From Sphingobacteriaceae bacterium (GTDB taxonomy: Bacteria > Bacteroidota > Bacteroidia > B-17B0 > Aurantibacillaceae), in contig NVQB01000001.1 of the NCBI GenBank assembly GCA_002319075.1, positions 1,736,001 through 1,800,000 of the forward strand: DNA of 64,000 nt, written 5' to 3'. The notes beneath the pieces were generated by a model. It did not search any database, had not been told where the DNA came from, and saw only the letters and a program-made list of their open reading frames with translations. Positions 46,424 through 56,428 of the stretch are shown here, piece after piece. The position numbers and the translations under genes were made by a program. Position 1 is the stretch's first letter. Every line of letters begins with the position of its first letter.

Positions 46424-49283
46424 GGCAAAAGAGTTTCTAAAATTAGTCTCCGAGTATATTCACGAAAGGTACAAAGATAATGTAGAAAAACTCTGCATTG
46501 TTTTGCCTAATAAACGGGGGGCCCTTTTCCTGAAAAATCATTTAGCACAGACTTTCGGAAAAACCATCTGGCTGCCAACCATTATAAGTGCTGAAGAATT
46601 GATTACCGAACTCAGCGGCCTCAGAACGCTCGAAGAAATTGATCTGGTTTGTCATCTCTACGAAAGTTATAAAGTGTGTTATGGCACCAACGCCGAAACC
46701 TTTGACAGCTTTGCAAAATGGGGACAATTAATTCTACAGGATTTTAATGAAATAGATCGTTACCTGGCCGACTCGGAACAACTTTACGAAAATTTAAAAG
46801 ATATAAAAGTAATCGAGAACTGGAGCCTGGGCGAAGAAACTCTCAGTGAGTACCAAACTAACTATTTACAATTTATGAATAGTCTGGGTGCCATCTATAA
46901 ACATTTTTCCGCTTATTTATTAAGTAATAACTGGGCCTACCAGGGACTTGCCTACAAACAATCTGTTCTCAACCAGGATAAAAATACATTCGTAAATCAA
47001 TTTGATAAACTGTTATTCTGCGGATTTAATGCTCTTAATGCTGCTGAATTAAAAATTTTTTATAAACTTTTTGAGCAAAAAAAAGCGGATCTGATCTGGG
47101 ATGCAGACATTTATTATTTAAACAATCGCAACCAGGAAGCTGGATTATTTTTAAGAAATAATTTTAACTTGTTTAAAGAACGAGAACCTTTTTTTATACA
47201 GGATAATTTTAAAGAAAAAAAAGATATTAAAATTATTTCTGTACCAAAACAAATCGGACAAGCGCAGGTTGTAAAGCAAACCATTCAACGATTTATTGAT
47301 CAACAAATTCCGTTAGATAAAGTGGCCGTGGTATTAGCCAATGAAAAATTGCTTTGGCCCGTCTTACAGCAGCTGCCCGAAGCTGTAGAGCATGTGAATA
47401 TAACCATGGAGTATCCGCTAAGATACACTTCGACTTATAGTTTTATTGAACTGATGATTCAAATTCAGATCAACTTTGAAAAACAAAAGAAAGTTTACAA
47501 AACTATATATCATAGCGATCTTATTGGCCTTTTGCGACAACCACTTTTTTCCTATTACATAAAAGCAAAAAAAATAAATATTAATGTTCCTTCGCTTACT
47601 AATGAAGTGGTGGCAAGAAATCTTTCTTTTATTTCTCAAAAAAATCTACAGCAACTATTAGGAGAAAACTATTCCAACCTCCAGGCTTTATTGCAACCGG
47701 TACCTACTATCACAGAACTTTGTGCTTTAATCCAGGAAATTCTTAAAACAAGCATTGCTTACTTTTCAGAACAACAAAGAAATAATCAGAACAATTTAGA
47801 GCTTGAATATTTACAGATCATTCTAAAAAACTTTAACCGCCTCAACGATATTCTCGCGCGTTATCCGCATTTTCATGATATCCACTCCTTTAAACAATTG
47901 TACACGCAGGTTGTTGGGAATTCTACAGCGCCCTTTATCGGTGAGCCATTACGTGGTTTACAGATAATGGGGGTTTTGGAAACACGGACCCTTGATTTTG
48001 ATCACATCATTTTAGTGAATGTGAACGAAGGCGTTCTGCCCTCGGGAAAGACAATTAATTCTTTTATTCCGAATGATCTGAAACGTGCTTTTGGATTGCC
48101 TTTATATCTGGAAAAAGATGCGATCTACGCCTACCACTTTTACCGTATCCTTCAAAAAGCAAAAGACGTTACCATTACCTATGATAGTGAAACCGATACT
48201 TTTGGAAAAGGCGAAAAAAGTCGTTTTGTAACGCAGCTGCAATTGGAAATGAAACATTACAATCCGGAAATTTCTATGACGGAAGAAGTGGCCTCTTATA
48301 AGGACTTTCCTGAAGAACTTCCCAATATAATTACCATTCAAAAAAACGAAGAGGTTCTTCGATCCATTCTTAATAAAGCCAGCAACAACGAGCTTTTTGG
48401 AGGACTTTCTCCCTCTGGATTAATATCCTATAAAGAATGTTCTTTGAAATTCTACTACCGTTATGGCGCACATTTAAAAGAAACAAAAGAAGTGGAAGAA
48501 AGCGCCGAAGCAAACACCTTTGGCTCTATTCTGCATTTAAGTCTCGAAAAACTCTACACAGAATTTACCGGGCAGATTATCAAAGCCAGTAATCTGGCTG
48601 AAAAATTAAAAATCGCCGATGAAGCCGTCAACGAAAGTTTTATTTCTTTTTTTGATAACAATGAACCTGTGGGAAAAAGCATTCTGCAGCAGGAGGTAAT
48701 TAAAGTCTATGTAAAAAAACTGATCAACAACGACATTAAATTTATTAATTCGCTCACCAGTCAAAATCATTTTCTCAGTCTTCATAGTCTTGAAAAAGAA
48801 TTTTCAGCTGAGCTGGAAGTCCCGGTAAATGAAAACCTTACAAAACTTTACATTAAAGGAAAAATAGATCGCGTGGACAGTTTTAAGGGACAGGTAAGAA
48901 TTATCGATTACAAAAGCTCTGTAAAGGACACAGATAAATTTATGTTTGATGGTTTTGAAAAATTATTCCAGGATAAAAATTACAACAAACAATTTCAACT
49001 TTTTATCTACGCCTGGCTACTTTATAAAAACCATGCAGCAGCTCCAGAAAAATTGATGCCCTGCATAGTTCCTTTCAAAGTATTTTTAGAAGAACCAAAA
49101 TACATTCTCGGCACCGATAAAAAACCTTTTGTTTTCACTTTACAGTTTTTTACAGACTTTGAGAATGAACTTAAAAATTTCATCGCATCCATTTTTAACC
49201 GTGAGATTCCTTTTTTTCAGACTTACGACGAGAAGGCTCATGAATATTGCCCTTACAACACCATTTGCAATTTAAAAAAATAG
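46422..49283 (+). CDS. AddB-like helicase/nuclease-family protein (RecB-type C-terminal nuclease)
   Basis: 953 residues. The N-terminal KLCIVLPNKRGALFLKNHL and LPTIISAEELI match AddB. The C-terminus has a RecB-family PD-(D/E)XK domain: KGKIDRVD, VRIIDYKS with Asp and Lys of the active site, and QLFIYAWLLY. AddB proteins bind a 4Fe-4S cluster with four cysteines; here I see one in YKECSLKFYY and two in EYCPYNTIC, and a His sits where the remaining Cys is expected. The gene acts in double-strand break repair with AddA, which is not in the window. Confidence 0.88.
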   Translation: MAKEFLKLVSEYIHERYKDNVEKLCIVLPNKRGALFLKNHLAQTFGKTIWLPTIISAEELITELSGLRTLEEIDLVCHLYESYKVCYGTNAETFDSFAKWGQLILQDFNEIDRYLADSEQLYENLKDIKVIENWSLGEETLSEYQTNYLQFMNSLGAIYKHFSAYLLSNNWAYQGLAYKQSVLNQDKNTFVNQFDKLLFCGFNALNAAELKIFYKLFEQKKADLIWDADIYYLNNRNQEAGLFLRNNFNLFKEREPFFIQDNFKEKKDIKIISVPKQIGQAQVVKQTIQRFIDQQIPLDKVAVVLANEKLLWPVLQQLPEAVEHVNITMEYPLRYTSTYSFIELMIQIQINFEKQKKVYKTIYHSDLIGLLRQPLFSYYIKAKKININVPSLTNEVVARNLSFISQKNLQQLLGENYSNLQALLQPVPTITELCALIQEILKTSIAYFSEQQRNNQNNLELEYLQIILKNFNRLNDILARYPHFHDIHSFKQLYTQVVGNSTAPFIGEPLRGLQIMGVLETRTLDFDHIILVNVNEGVLPSGKTINSFIPNDLKRAFGLPLYLEKDAIYAYHFYRILQKAKDVTITYDSETDTFGKGEKSRFVTQLQLEMKHYNPEISMTEEVASYKDFPEELPNIITIQKNEEVLRSILNKASNNELFGGLSPSGLISYKECSLKFYYRYGAHLKETKEVEESAEANTFGSILHLSLEKLYTEFTGQIIKASNLAEKLKIADEAVNESFISFFDNNEPVGKSILQQEVIKVYVKKLINNDIKFINSLTSQNHFLSLHSLEKEFSAELEVPVNENLTKLYIKGKIDRVDSFKGQVRIIDYKSSVKDTDKFMFDGFEKLFQDKNYNKQFQLFIYAWLLYKNHAAAPEKLMPCIVPFKVFLEEPKYILGTDKKPFVFTLQFFTDFENELKNFIASIFNREIPFFQTYDEKAHEYCPYNTICNLKK

Positions 49284-49754
49284 TTATTGTATTTTTGATA
49301 GTTTGACTGCGTAGTAGAGACAAGGAGAAATTAGTAGTCCGAAAAAGACTAAAAAGAGCAAAGGCTGTTCATCAATCCATTTACCCCTAGCAGACTGTAA
49401 CATAAAAATTGTCATCACAATGAAAGCCAGAAGAGTAAAGGGCTTGATGTTTCTGGCCATTTTTGAAGTAAGCCTGTATTGCTCTTTTACATTATTTTTA
49501 GTCATGCGCGATTTATATAATCCCGGGGTAAAGGAAACCACAGTCATCAAAATATAAAAAAGCAAAGCTATTGCAAAGGCGCCCCAAAATCCATTTTTAG
49601 TATGAAAACCGTTTACAGTAGATAATTCATTAAAGTGACCATTGGTATCAGGCAAAGTGGGGAGAATTAAAATTAGCAGTAAAGCATTAACGAAAAGCAA
49701 AAGAGCAGAGATTACTTCAGAAATTTTATCGCTTCGGTCAAGTTCTATTTTCAT
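49284..49754 (-). CDS. Integral membrane protein, four predicted TM segments
   Basis: 156 residues with hydrophobic stretches at about 15-32, 57-77, 103-120 and 132-150 and a charged stretch (PGLYKSRMTKNNVKEQYRL) in the middle. No family recognised. It is convergent with the AddB-like gene with a zero-base gap. Confidence 0.65.
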   Translation of the reverse strand: MKIELDRSDKISEVISALLLFVNALLLILILPTLPDTNGHFNELSTVNGFHTKNGFWGAFAIALLFYILMTVVSFTPGLYKSRMTKNNVKEQYRLTSKMARNIKPFTLLAFIVMTIFMLQSARGKWIDEQPLLFLVFFGLLISPCLYYAVKLSKIQ

Positions 49755-49893
49755 TTTTGGGATTTAAGAATGACTTTTTAATATTACTCAAAGATACTGC
49801 TTCAACTTTAATTTGTTAAGCCTTTTTTGAAAATGCTACAAAACGTTTTTATTCTGCCCAACCTTTTTCGAAAAACCGTTGTAAAGGCTAATT

Positions 49894-52800
49894 ATGAATA
49901 GACCTCCTTTTCTTGTTTTAATTTTTTTTTTATTGTGCAATTTCGCCTTCGCACAATCTAAAAACAACTTTAGCAATACAAAAGATATTTTCGGTACCCG
50001 TGTTTTCATAGAAAATAAGGGCCAGTTTGATTCAAAAGTGAGTAACGGCAAAAAAGTACTGTTCGCTTACGAAAACGGCCCGGAATTTATTTACTTCACC
50101 GCAGAAGGACCAATTTATAAATTCATTAAAAGCTATCCGCTCACTGAAGAGCAGCGTGAAGAAATGGAAAAAGGCAAAAAAGTGAACAGAAAAGCGGATA
50201 AAAATTTTTTTGTCTACGTTAACTGGGTGAATGCGAATAAAAATCTCCAGGTTATTGAAAGTGATAAACAGTCGTGGTATTTCAGTTACGGTCTTTCAGC
50301 ATTAAACTCATACGGGTATAAAAAAATAACCTATAAAAATGTTTATGACCATATCGACATTGAATACCTTATTCCTGAAAACAAAACCCACGGCATTAAA
50401 TATAATGTGATATTACACCCTTATGCTGACCCTGATCAGATAAAGCTACTTTATTCAGGCCATGTAAAAAGAATTACTAAGAAAGGAAAAGATGTTGTTG
50501 TAAAGACTCCACTGGGCAATATTGTCGAGCACGAACCTGAAACCATAGATCAAGAAAACAAGCCCGTTGCTTCAGAATTTTCGCTAAAGGGTGACACGCT
50601 TCAGTTTAAAATAACCGCAGCTTATAACAGGAATGAAACTCTGATCATTGATCCGTGGGTAACCACCATTTCCAACCTTGCAAATACAAACGATGGATAT
50701 GATGTAAACTATGACAACGCCGGTAATCTCTACGTATATGGCGGCGGGTCGCCAACAACAGCAGTTCCGTGCAAGATTTCAAAATACTCGTCTACCGGTA
50801 CCTTGCTTTGGACCTTTCCGTGCATTCTCACTTCCCAAAATTGGAATACCGCGGGACTCGCCGGAATTCCTGGAAATTTTACCGTTAATAAAATCACTCA
50901 AAAATGTTACACGGGAGAAACTTTCGGATCGAAGATAATACGTCTTGACGTTAATGGAAATTACGACAATTTTATAACCGCGGCCTCAAATTTTTGGGAT
51001 GAACTCTGGGAATTTGATTTTGATCCATGCACTCAAAGCGTTTATGCTTTTGGCGGAGGAACAAGTTTTAATCGCCACGCGGCCATAGTCGATGAAGTGA
51101 ATTCTACTTCTATTCCGGTAAACCTTTCTGGCTTTACACAAACTAACCAGGATGTTGTTTGTAGCACGATAGATGACAACGGCGATATCTTTCTTGTATA
51201 TGTAGTTCCAGCGCCAAATTTTTTAACCACACCAAATTACATCTTAAAAGTAAATCCGGCATTTAACGGGAATAGTTGGTCGCAACTGACTACCTACGCT
51301 ACCTTGCTTGAATACAGCAATAAGACGTATTTTTCAAATCTCCCCCAGAGCATTACTAATCCATCTTCTAACGGATTCAATTGCATTGCTGTAAATGCCA
51401 ATCATTTGTATTATTACGACGGATTTAATGTAGCCGTATTTGACAAACTAACCGGCGTTAAAACCGCTTCTACCAATATACCCGGCTATTCTCCCCTACT
51501 TAGAGGAGGGATTGCTGTAGACGATTGCGACAATGTTTATCTTGGAGGTGATAGTTGTATTAAAGTACTACATTATAATGGGACTACCTTTAATGTTCTG
51601 CCTAATATTCCTTTAACAACAAGCGGACCACAACAACGCGTATACGATCTAAAACTTGATCGCACTACAAATATTCTATACGCGAGTGGACGCAAATTTG
51701 TAGGCACTTATAACGCCACACAAATTTGCAATACTGTTACGCAGATTGGCGTAACTGTTAATTGTGGCGTAAACAATGATGCAATGGCCATAGCTTCCAT
51801 GACTCCCTCTATTCCTGGATCTACCCTATCGTACACATTGTTTGGAGCCTCCGGTACTATTTCGCAGGGTTTAAGTTCACCACAGACAACTTATACGCTT
51901 ACAAATCTTCCGAATGGAAGTTATACGCTTTCTGTTCAAACAAACGCTCCTTGCGGGGCGATTAATTCTCAAACGTTTTCTATTGATTGTCCACTTTGTT
52001 CCATTAGTGTTAGCGGATCGTCCCACTGTATTCCTTCGGGTATTAGTTGTACTTTAACAGCATTCAACCCGGTAAACTTCTCTTCTGCGCTAACGTATGC
52101 GTGGAGCGGCCCTGGCGGATACTCATCGAGCCTTTCACAACCTACTTTCACAAACGGAACTTTTGGAAATTATACCCTAACAGTAACAGACGGATCTTGC
52201 ACAGCCCATGCATTGGCAACGCTTGCGCCCCCTCCTTTACCAACCCTCTCAGCTATTGCAAATCCAAGTTCGGGTTGTGTAGGGCAATCCGTTATATTAA
52301 CGGCCATTTCAGCAGGCGGCACCGCGCCCTACACCTACAATTGGAACGGAGGCTCATCAAATTCATTACTCCTTGTTACACCAAATACAGCAGGAAGCTA
52401 TTCTTACACGGTGTCGGTTACAGACGGGGTTAAGTGCAAAGCTTCTACAACTATAACTCTATCGGTTAACGACATCCCCACTGTCTCTGCACATAATTCA
52501 ACAGTATGCGAAGGTGCCACCATAAGGTTGGAGGCTAGCGGAGCAGAAAGCTACCTTTGGTATCCAGGGCCACATGCCGGCAATCCCTATGTAACTTCAA
52601 TTAAATACACTAGCACATTTACAGTTATAGGAAGCGTAAAAGGGTGCACTAATTCCACTACAGCAAATGTTTCAATGATCGCTGCTCCTCTGGTAACATT
52701 AACGGCGCTTCCCCAGAGTGGCTGCGAGCCTATGTGTATAAACCTGTCGGCCGCCAGCGCGGGCCCACTCTTATCATACAACTGGCTAATTAATAATGAA

Positions 52801-53451
52801 TCGATTGGCACAGCAAGTGCGATAAAAAATTATTGTTTTAAAGGGCCCGGAACTTACCTTATTAATTTTGTGGGGACTAGTTTCAGTGGATGCACTAACT
52901 TGTCAGCCCCAAGCAGGATTGACGTGTACAGAAAACCAATTGCGAACTTTACATATAATGGCGAACTTAAATTACCCGAAGCCGAGGTTATCTATCATGA
53001 TGCCAGCACGTCGAATGTTGTAAACTGGTACTGGTACTTCGGTGACGGCGACTCTGCAACCGTTAAAGACCCTATCCATGTGTTTCCTGATGCAAAGATT
53101 TATCCTACTTTTCTCATTGCAAAAACCAGAGAAGGTTGTGCCGATACAATCGGAATTCCTGTAAAGATTGATGAGCTTCCACTGTTATTTCTTCCAAATA
53201 GTTTTACACCTAACGGCGATGGAAAAAACGATACATTTTTCGCCAAAGGCGCGGGCGTTAAAGATTTTAAAATGTCTATTTATGATCGCTGGGGAGAGAA
53301 AATTTTTGAAACAAATGACATAACAAAATCCTGGGACGGCACCTATAAAAGCAAGCCTGTTCAGGAAGACAGTTACACATGGTTAATAATTTATACTTTA
53401 GAAAACCATCGCACAGAAACTATCGCAGGACATGTTACTATTTTAAGATAA
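49894..53451 (+). CDS. T9SS-secreted protein with DUF7948-like N-terminus, PKD domain and gliding-associated C-terminal domain
   Basis: 1185 residues. A signal peptide (ending NFAFAQ) precedes a domain of about 230 residues starting FIENKGQFDSKVSNGKK, the DUF7948-type pattern. A propeller-like region and several Ig-like stretches follow. A PKD-like domain is near residue 1020 (ANFTYNG...WYFGDGDSATVKDP). The end FLPNSFTPNGDGKNDTFF...IYDRWGEKIFET...TIAGHVTILR is the type B T9SS sorting domain. It is probably a surface protein of adhesion or gliding. Confidence 0.9.
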   Translation: MNRPPFLVLIFFLLCNFAFAQSKNNFSNTKDIFGTRVFIENKGQFDSKVSNGKKVLFAYENGPEFIYFTAEGPIYKFIKSYPLTEEQREEMEKGKKVNRKADKNFFVYVNWVNANKNLQVIESDKQSWYFSYGLSALNSYGYKKITYKNVYDHIDIEYLIPENKTHGIKYNVILHPYADPDQIKLLYSGHVKRITKKGKDVVVKTPLGNIVEHEPETIDQENKPVASEFSLKGDTLQFKITAAYNRNETLIIDPWVTTISNLANTNDGYDVNYDNAGNLYVYGGGSPTTAVPCKISKYSSTGTLLWTFPCILTSQNWNTAGLAGIPGNFTVNKITQKCYTGETFGSKIIRLDVNGNYDNFITAASNFWDELWEFDFDPCTQSVYAFGGGTSFNRHAAIVDEVNSTSIPVNLSGFTQTNQDVVCSTIDDNGDIFLVYVVPAPNFLTTPNYILKVNPAFNGNSWSQLTTYATLLEYSNKTYFSNLPQSITNPSSNGFNCIAVNANHLYYYDGFNVAVFDKLTGVKTASTNIPGYSPLLRGGIAVDDCDNVYLGGDSCIKVLHYNGTTFNVLPNIPLTTSGPQQRVYDLKLDRTTNILYASGRKFVGTYNATQICNTVTQIGVTVNCGVNNDAMAIASMTPSIPGSTLSYTLFGASGTISQGLSSPQTTYTLTNLPNGSYTLSVQTNAPCGAINSQTFSIDCPLCSISVSGSSHCIPSGISCTLTAFNPVNFSSALTYAWSGPGGYSSSLSQPTFTNGTFGNYTLTVTDGSCTAHALATLAPPPLPTLSAIANPSSGCVGQSVILTAISAGGTAPYTYNWNGGSSNSLLLVTPNTAGSYSYTVSVTDGVKCKASTTITLSVNDIPTVSAHNSTVCEGATIRLEASGAESYLWYPGPHAGNPYVTSIKYTSTFTVIGSVKGCTNSTTANVSMIAAPLVTLTALPQSGCEPMCINLSAASAGPLLSYNWLINNESIGTASAIKNYCFKGPGTYLINFVGTSFSGCTNLSAPSRIDVYRKPIANFTYNGELKLPEAEVIYHDASTSNVVNWYWYFGDGDSATVKDPIHVFPDAKIYPTFLIAKTREGCADTIGIPVKIDELPLLFLPNSFTPNGDGKNDTFFAKGAGVKDFKMSIYDRWGEKIFETNDITKSWDGTYKSKPVQEDSYTWLIIYTLENHRTETIAGHVTILR

Positions 53452-53498
53452 AAAGTACTTCGTAAAATTACACGCTATTAAAATAAGATAAGCCCCTT

Positions 53499-54143
53499 CT
53501 ATTTTTGCCTGAAACTTTCAGACAGGGTTTTATTAAATTGTTCTGTAAGTTTAGCTTTCTGACCTTCTTGTCTTTCATCAAACCCTACTCCTTTAGAACG
53601 CCCTTTCAGTCTTCCATACAAACGTTTGATAATTTGGGCGCCATCTGACGTATCCGAAAAGGTTCTTTGCACTGTGACAATTTTTTTAGTATGGTCGATG
53701 ATTGTTGAAGTAACAGAAAATCCGTCTTCCAAAGCTTCTGCGCGCATTTGCGACTGATCTTCAGCACCAACAGTAAAGTCAATCTTTTCAAGATCGCATT
53801 TGTAATAAAACGGCGCATCCGAAAAAGAAAGTTCAATTTCATTTAGTACGATTTCTTCCCAATTACCAATATAAACATCCCCTTCTACAAAACCCTTAGC
53901 TTCAGCAAAATTTCCGCTTAGCGAAAAGTTTATATAATTCTGCAAATCGAATTGGCGAAACGTTGTGGCTTCGATAACTTCTTCTTTAGTTTCACTTTCA
54001 CTCAGCAAAGAAATATTTAACGTATCGCAAAAAGCGCCGTCGGACAACCTTATGAGGACATGTTTTTCGTTTTCTGTATTTTTTAATTCTACTTCGAAAG
54101 GTCTTTTATCCTTCGGACCTAATTTGAATCTGTGTTTTTCCAT
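53499..54143 (-). CDS. Conserved hypothetical protein
   Basis: 214 residues from the ATG at 54143 (MEKHRFKLGPKDKRPFEVEL); a GTG at 54146 would add one residue. The protein is acidic and beta-rich, without a signal peptide, and ends with a basic helical tail (RLYGRLKGRSKGVGFDER). No family recognised. A TAGCTTTG box on the minus strand (54181 to 54174) is a possible -7 element. Confidence 0.6.
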   Translation of the reverse strand: MEKHRFKLGPKDKRPFEVELKNTENEKHVLIRLSDGAFCDTLNISLLSESETKEEVIEATTFRQFDLQNYINFSLSGNFAEAKGFVEGDVYIGNWEEIVLNEIELSFSDAPFYYKCDLEKIDFTVGAEDQSQMRAEALEDGFSVTSTIIDHTKKIVTVQRTFSDTSDGAQIIKRLYGRLKGRSKGVGFDERQEGQKAKLTEQFNKTLSESFRQK

Positions 54144-54237
54144 CACTATTTTCTTTCAGCTTATTTAATTTCTCAAAGCTACCTTTTTTCGGTCATCAAT
54201 TTGCGTCAGCCGATGTCAGCTCGAGGGTAGTAGCGAA

Positions 54238-56313
54238 CTAGTCGTCAGCAAGTACGAGGTTTTGCATACCAACCGTCATTTTCATCAGACCGAATTTTAT
54301 GAAAACCTTTTCATCTTTGATCTCTTCTATTACTCCTACTTCATTGCCATTAAGAACCTTCACTTTACTTCCCACTTTTAAAACCGGTTTTAAACGCGCT
54401 ATTTTTTTCTCCGCGAAATTACTCAGTTTATTCTGTTTACGAAGTTCTTCCTGTTTTTTTGTTTCTGCTGTAATACCGTCAATAAATCGCTTAATGATTA
54501 TTTTTTTATCCTGCTTTTTATTCCAATCATCCATTAAACGCAGGTATTTTTGCCCGTAATCTGCAAGACGCGCCAGTTCAATCTTACGTTCTCTTTCTTT
54601 GTTGATCTTTTCTTCCCAGTTACTAAAAAGCGTATGGTATTTTTCTTTTGCAATTTTTTTCAGAAATTCTTCATGCTCTAATCTTTGGAGTTGCTCAGCC
54701 ATTTTTGTTTTTTGATCCTGAACATCTGCTAATAAACGGTTGAGCTTTAATTTCTCCTTGTCAACTTTTTCTTTGGCGCGTTCAATTAAATGTTTTGGGA
54801 ATCCAATACGCTCTGCTACTTCAAACGTGTAGCTGCTTCCGGGCTCTCCCACACTTAAAATATATTTCGGCTCCAGCGTTTCAATGTCAAAAAGCATACT
54901 TGCATTTATAGCGCCTTCAAGTTTGTCAGCTAATAATTTCACATCACCAAAATGTGAAGTGATAATTCCTTTCGTTTTGGACGTTACCAAACTTTCCAGC
55001 ACAGCCTCCGCTATAGCACTACCCAGCTCAGGATCGGTGCCGCTTCCAAATTCATCCATTAAAACCAAAGTGCCTTCGTTAATCTCATTGAGAATGGAGG
55101 TCATAGATTTTAATTTGGCACTGTAAGTACTCAGTTCATTCTCTATACTTTGAGTGTCGCCTATATCAATCAGAATTTTTTCAAAAAAACAGTAAACACT
55201 TGTTTCCTTAACCGGAATCAACAATCCGCTTTGTAACATCAGTTGTAAAAGTCCGATGGTTTTCAGCGAAATCGTTTTCCCACCGGCATTTGGTCCGCTG
55301 ATAACCATAATGCGTTTGCTGTTGTTTAATTCCACAGTTAAAGGAATGGTTGCTTTTCCAAGACGTTTATTTTGAAGATAAAGTAAGGGATGATAAGCTT
55401 CCACGGCATTTAACGAAAAACCCTCTTTAATTTCGGGAAGTGTTGCTTTTAAATCTACGGCGAGTTCGGCTTTGGCTTTGACAAAATCAACATAAATCAA
55501 AAATTTAAAAGCCTCTTTTAAAGATTGGGAAAAAGGGCGGATCTGCGAACACAATTCACGAAGAATCCGGTTGACTTCTCTGTGCTCGTCTATTTCTAAC
55601 TCCGCAATATCATTGTTCATGCCAATAGTGACACCCGGTTCTATAAAAATAGTTTTCCCACTTTCACTTTTACTGTGAACAAATCCCGGAATTTCAGACT
55701 TATGCTCCACCATTACGGCAAGGGTGCGGCGTCCGTTAAAAAAACTTTCCTCGTTTTCCCTTAAAAAACCATGTTTTCGCAACTCATTAATGTAATTGTA
55801 GAAACGTTTATCGCTTTCCCGTCTTTTTTCGCCAATCTGTTTCCGTATGCGACTGAGTTCGGGTGACGCGCTATTTTTAACTTGTGCTTCTGAATCAATA
55901 ATTTTATTTATTTCATCCACTACAAAATCAAACACATCCAAATCCTTCGCCAGATCAAACAAAAAAGGCATAGTGGTTTTTTTGCCCTTCAGGTAACGAA
56001 TTAAAGTATTTGAAACCTCCACGGTTTTTAAAACACTAAGCAACTGTGTCTCCACTAACAGTGAGCCTTCCAGAGAAAGATAGTTTAGTTCACTTGCAAT
56101 ATCATCGTGCTCTGCAGAAGGGAAATAACCTTGTCCGCCTATAATTAATTTAAGCTCGTTCGTTTGATTTAATTCTGTCAGAATGTCTTTTGATTCACTT
56201 TTCGGGAAGATTTCTTCGCAAAGCAGTTTTGCTTGTTTGCTGTGACATCTTTGTTGTACTAAGTTCCTTATTTTATCAAACTGAAGAAGCTCCAGATGTT
56301 TCTTCTCAACCAT
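54238..56313 (-). CDS. MutS2-family ATPase lacking the Smr domain
   Basis: 691 residues. The core has the MutS-type Walker A SGPNAGGKT, Walker B LVLMDEFGSGTDPELGSAIAE and the long helical lever of MutS2. A KOW-like C-terminal segment (LKVGSKVKVLNGNEVGVIEEI) ends the protein. The Smr endonuclease domain that ends most MutS2 proteins is missing, and no Smr-like sequence follows in other frames. MutS2 acts in recombination or ribosome collision rescue, and without Smr this one cannot cut by that domain. Confidence 0.92.
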   Translation of the reverse strand: MVEKKHLELLQFDKIRNLVQQRCHSKQAKLLCEEIFPKSESKDILTELNQTNELKLIIGGQGYFPSAEHDDIASELNYLSLEGSLLVETQLLSVLKTVEVSNTLIRYLKGKKTTMPFLFDLAKDLDVFDFVVDEINKIIDSEAQVKNSASPELSRIRKQIGEKRRESDKRFYNYINELRKHGFLRENEESFFNGRRTLAVMVEHKSEIPGFVHSKSESGKTIFIEPGVTIGMNNDIAELEIDEHREVNRILRELCSQIRPFSQSLKEAFKFLIYVDFVKAKAELAVDLKATLPEIKEGFSLNAVEAYHPLLYLQNKRLGKATIPLTVELNNSKRIMVISGPNAGGKTISLKTIGLLQLMLQSGLLIPVKETSVYCFFEKILIDIGDTQSIENELSTYSAKLKSMTSILNEINEGTLVLMDEFGSGTDPELGSAIAEAVLESLVTSKTKGIITSHFGDVKLLADKLEGAINASMLFDIETLEPKYILSVGEPGSSYTFEVAERIGFPKHLIERAKEKVDKEKLKLNRLLADVQDQKTKMAEQLQRLEHEEFLKKIAKEKYHTLFSNWEEKINKERERKIELARLADYGQKYLRLMDDWNKKQDKKIIIKRFIDGITAETKKQEELRKQNKLSNFAEKKIARLKPVLKVGSKVKVLNGNEVGVIEEIKDEKVFIKFGLMKMTVGMQNLVLADD

Positions 56314-56372
56314 TACACTTTATCAAATTACAATTTACAAAAATCTTTATAAAAAAACAATAAAGTTAAGCA

Positions 56373-56403
56373 TTTGCGGAATGTTTGAATTAGATTATTT
56401 TTG
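56373..56403 (+). promoter_or_regulatory. Promoter of the DUF349 gene
   Basis: TTTG at 56373-56376 and TATTTTTG at 56396-56403 are exactly 19 bases apart, the textbook Bacteroidota -33/-7 arrangement. The start codon at 56429 follows 25 bases after the -7 box. Confidence 0.75.
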
Positions 56404-56428
56404 AGATTATTAATTCAAGAACTAAACA

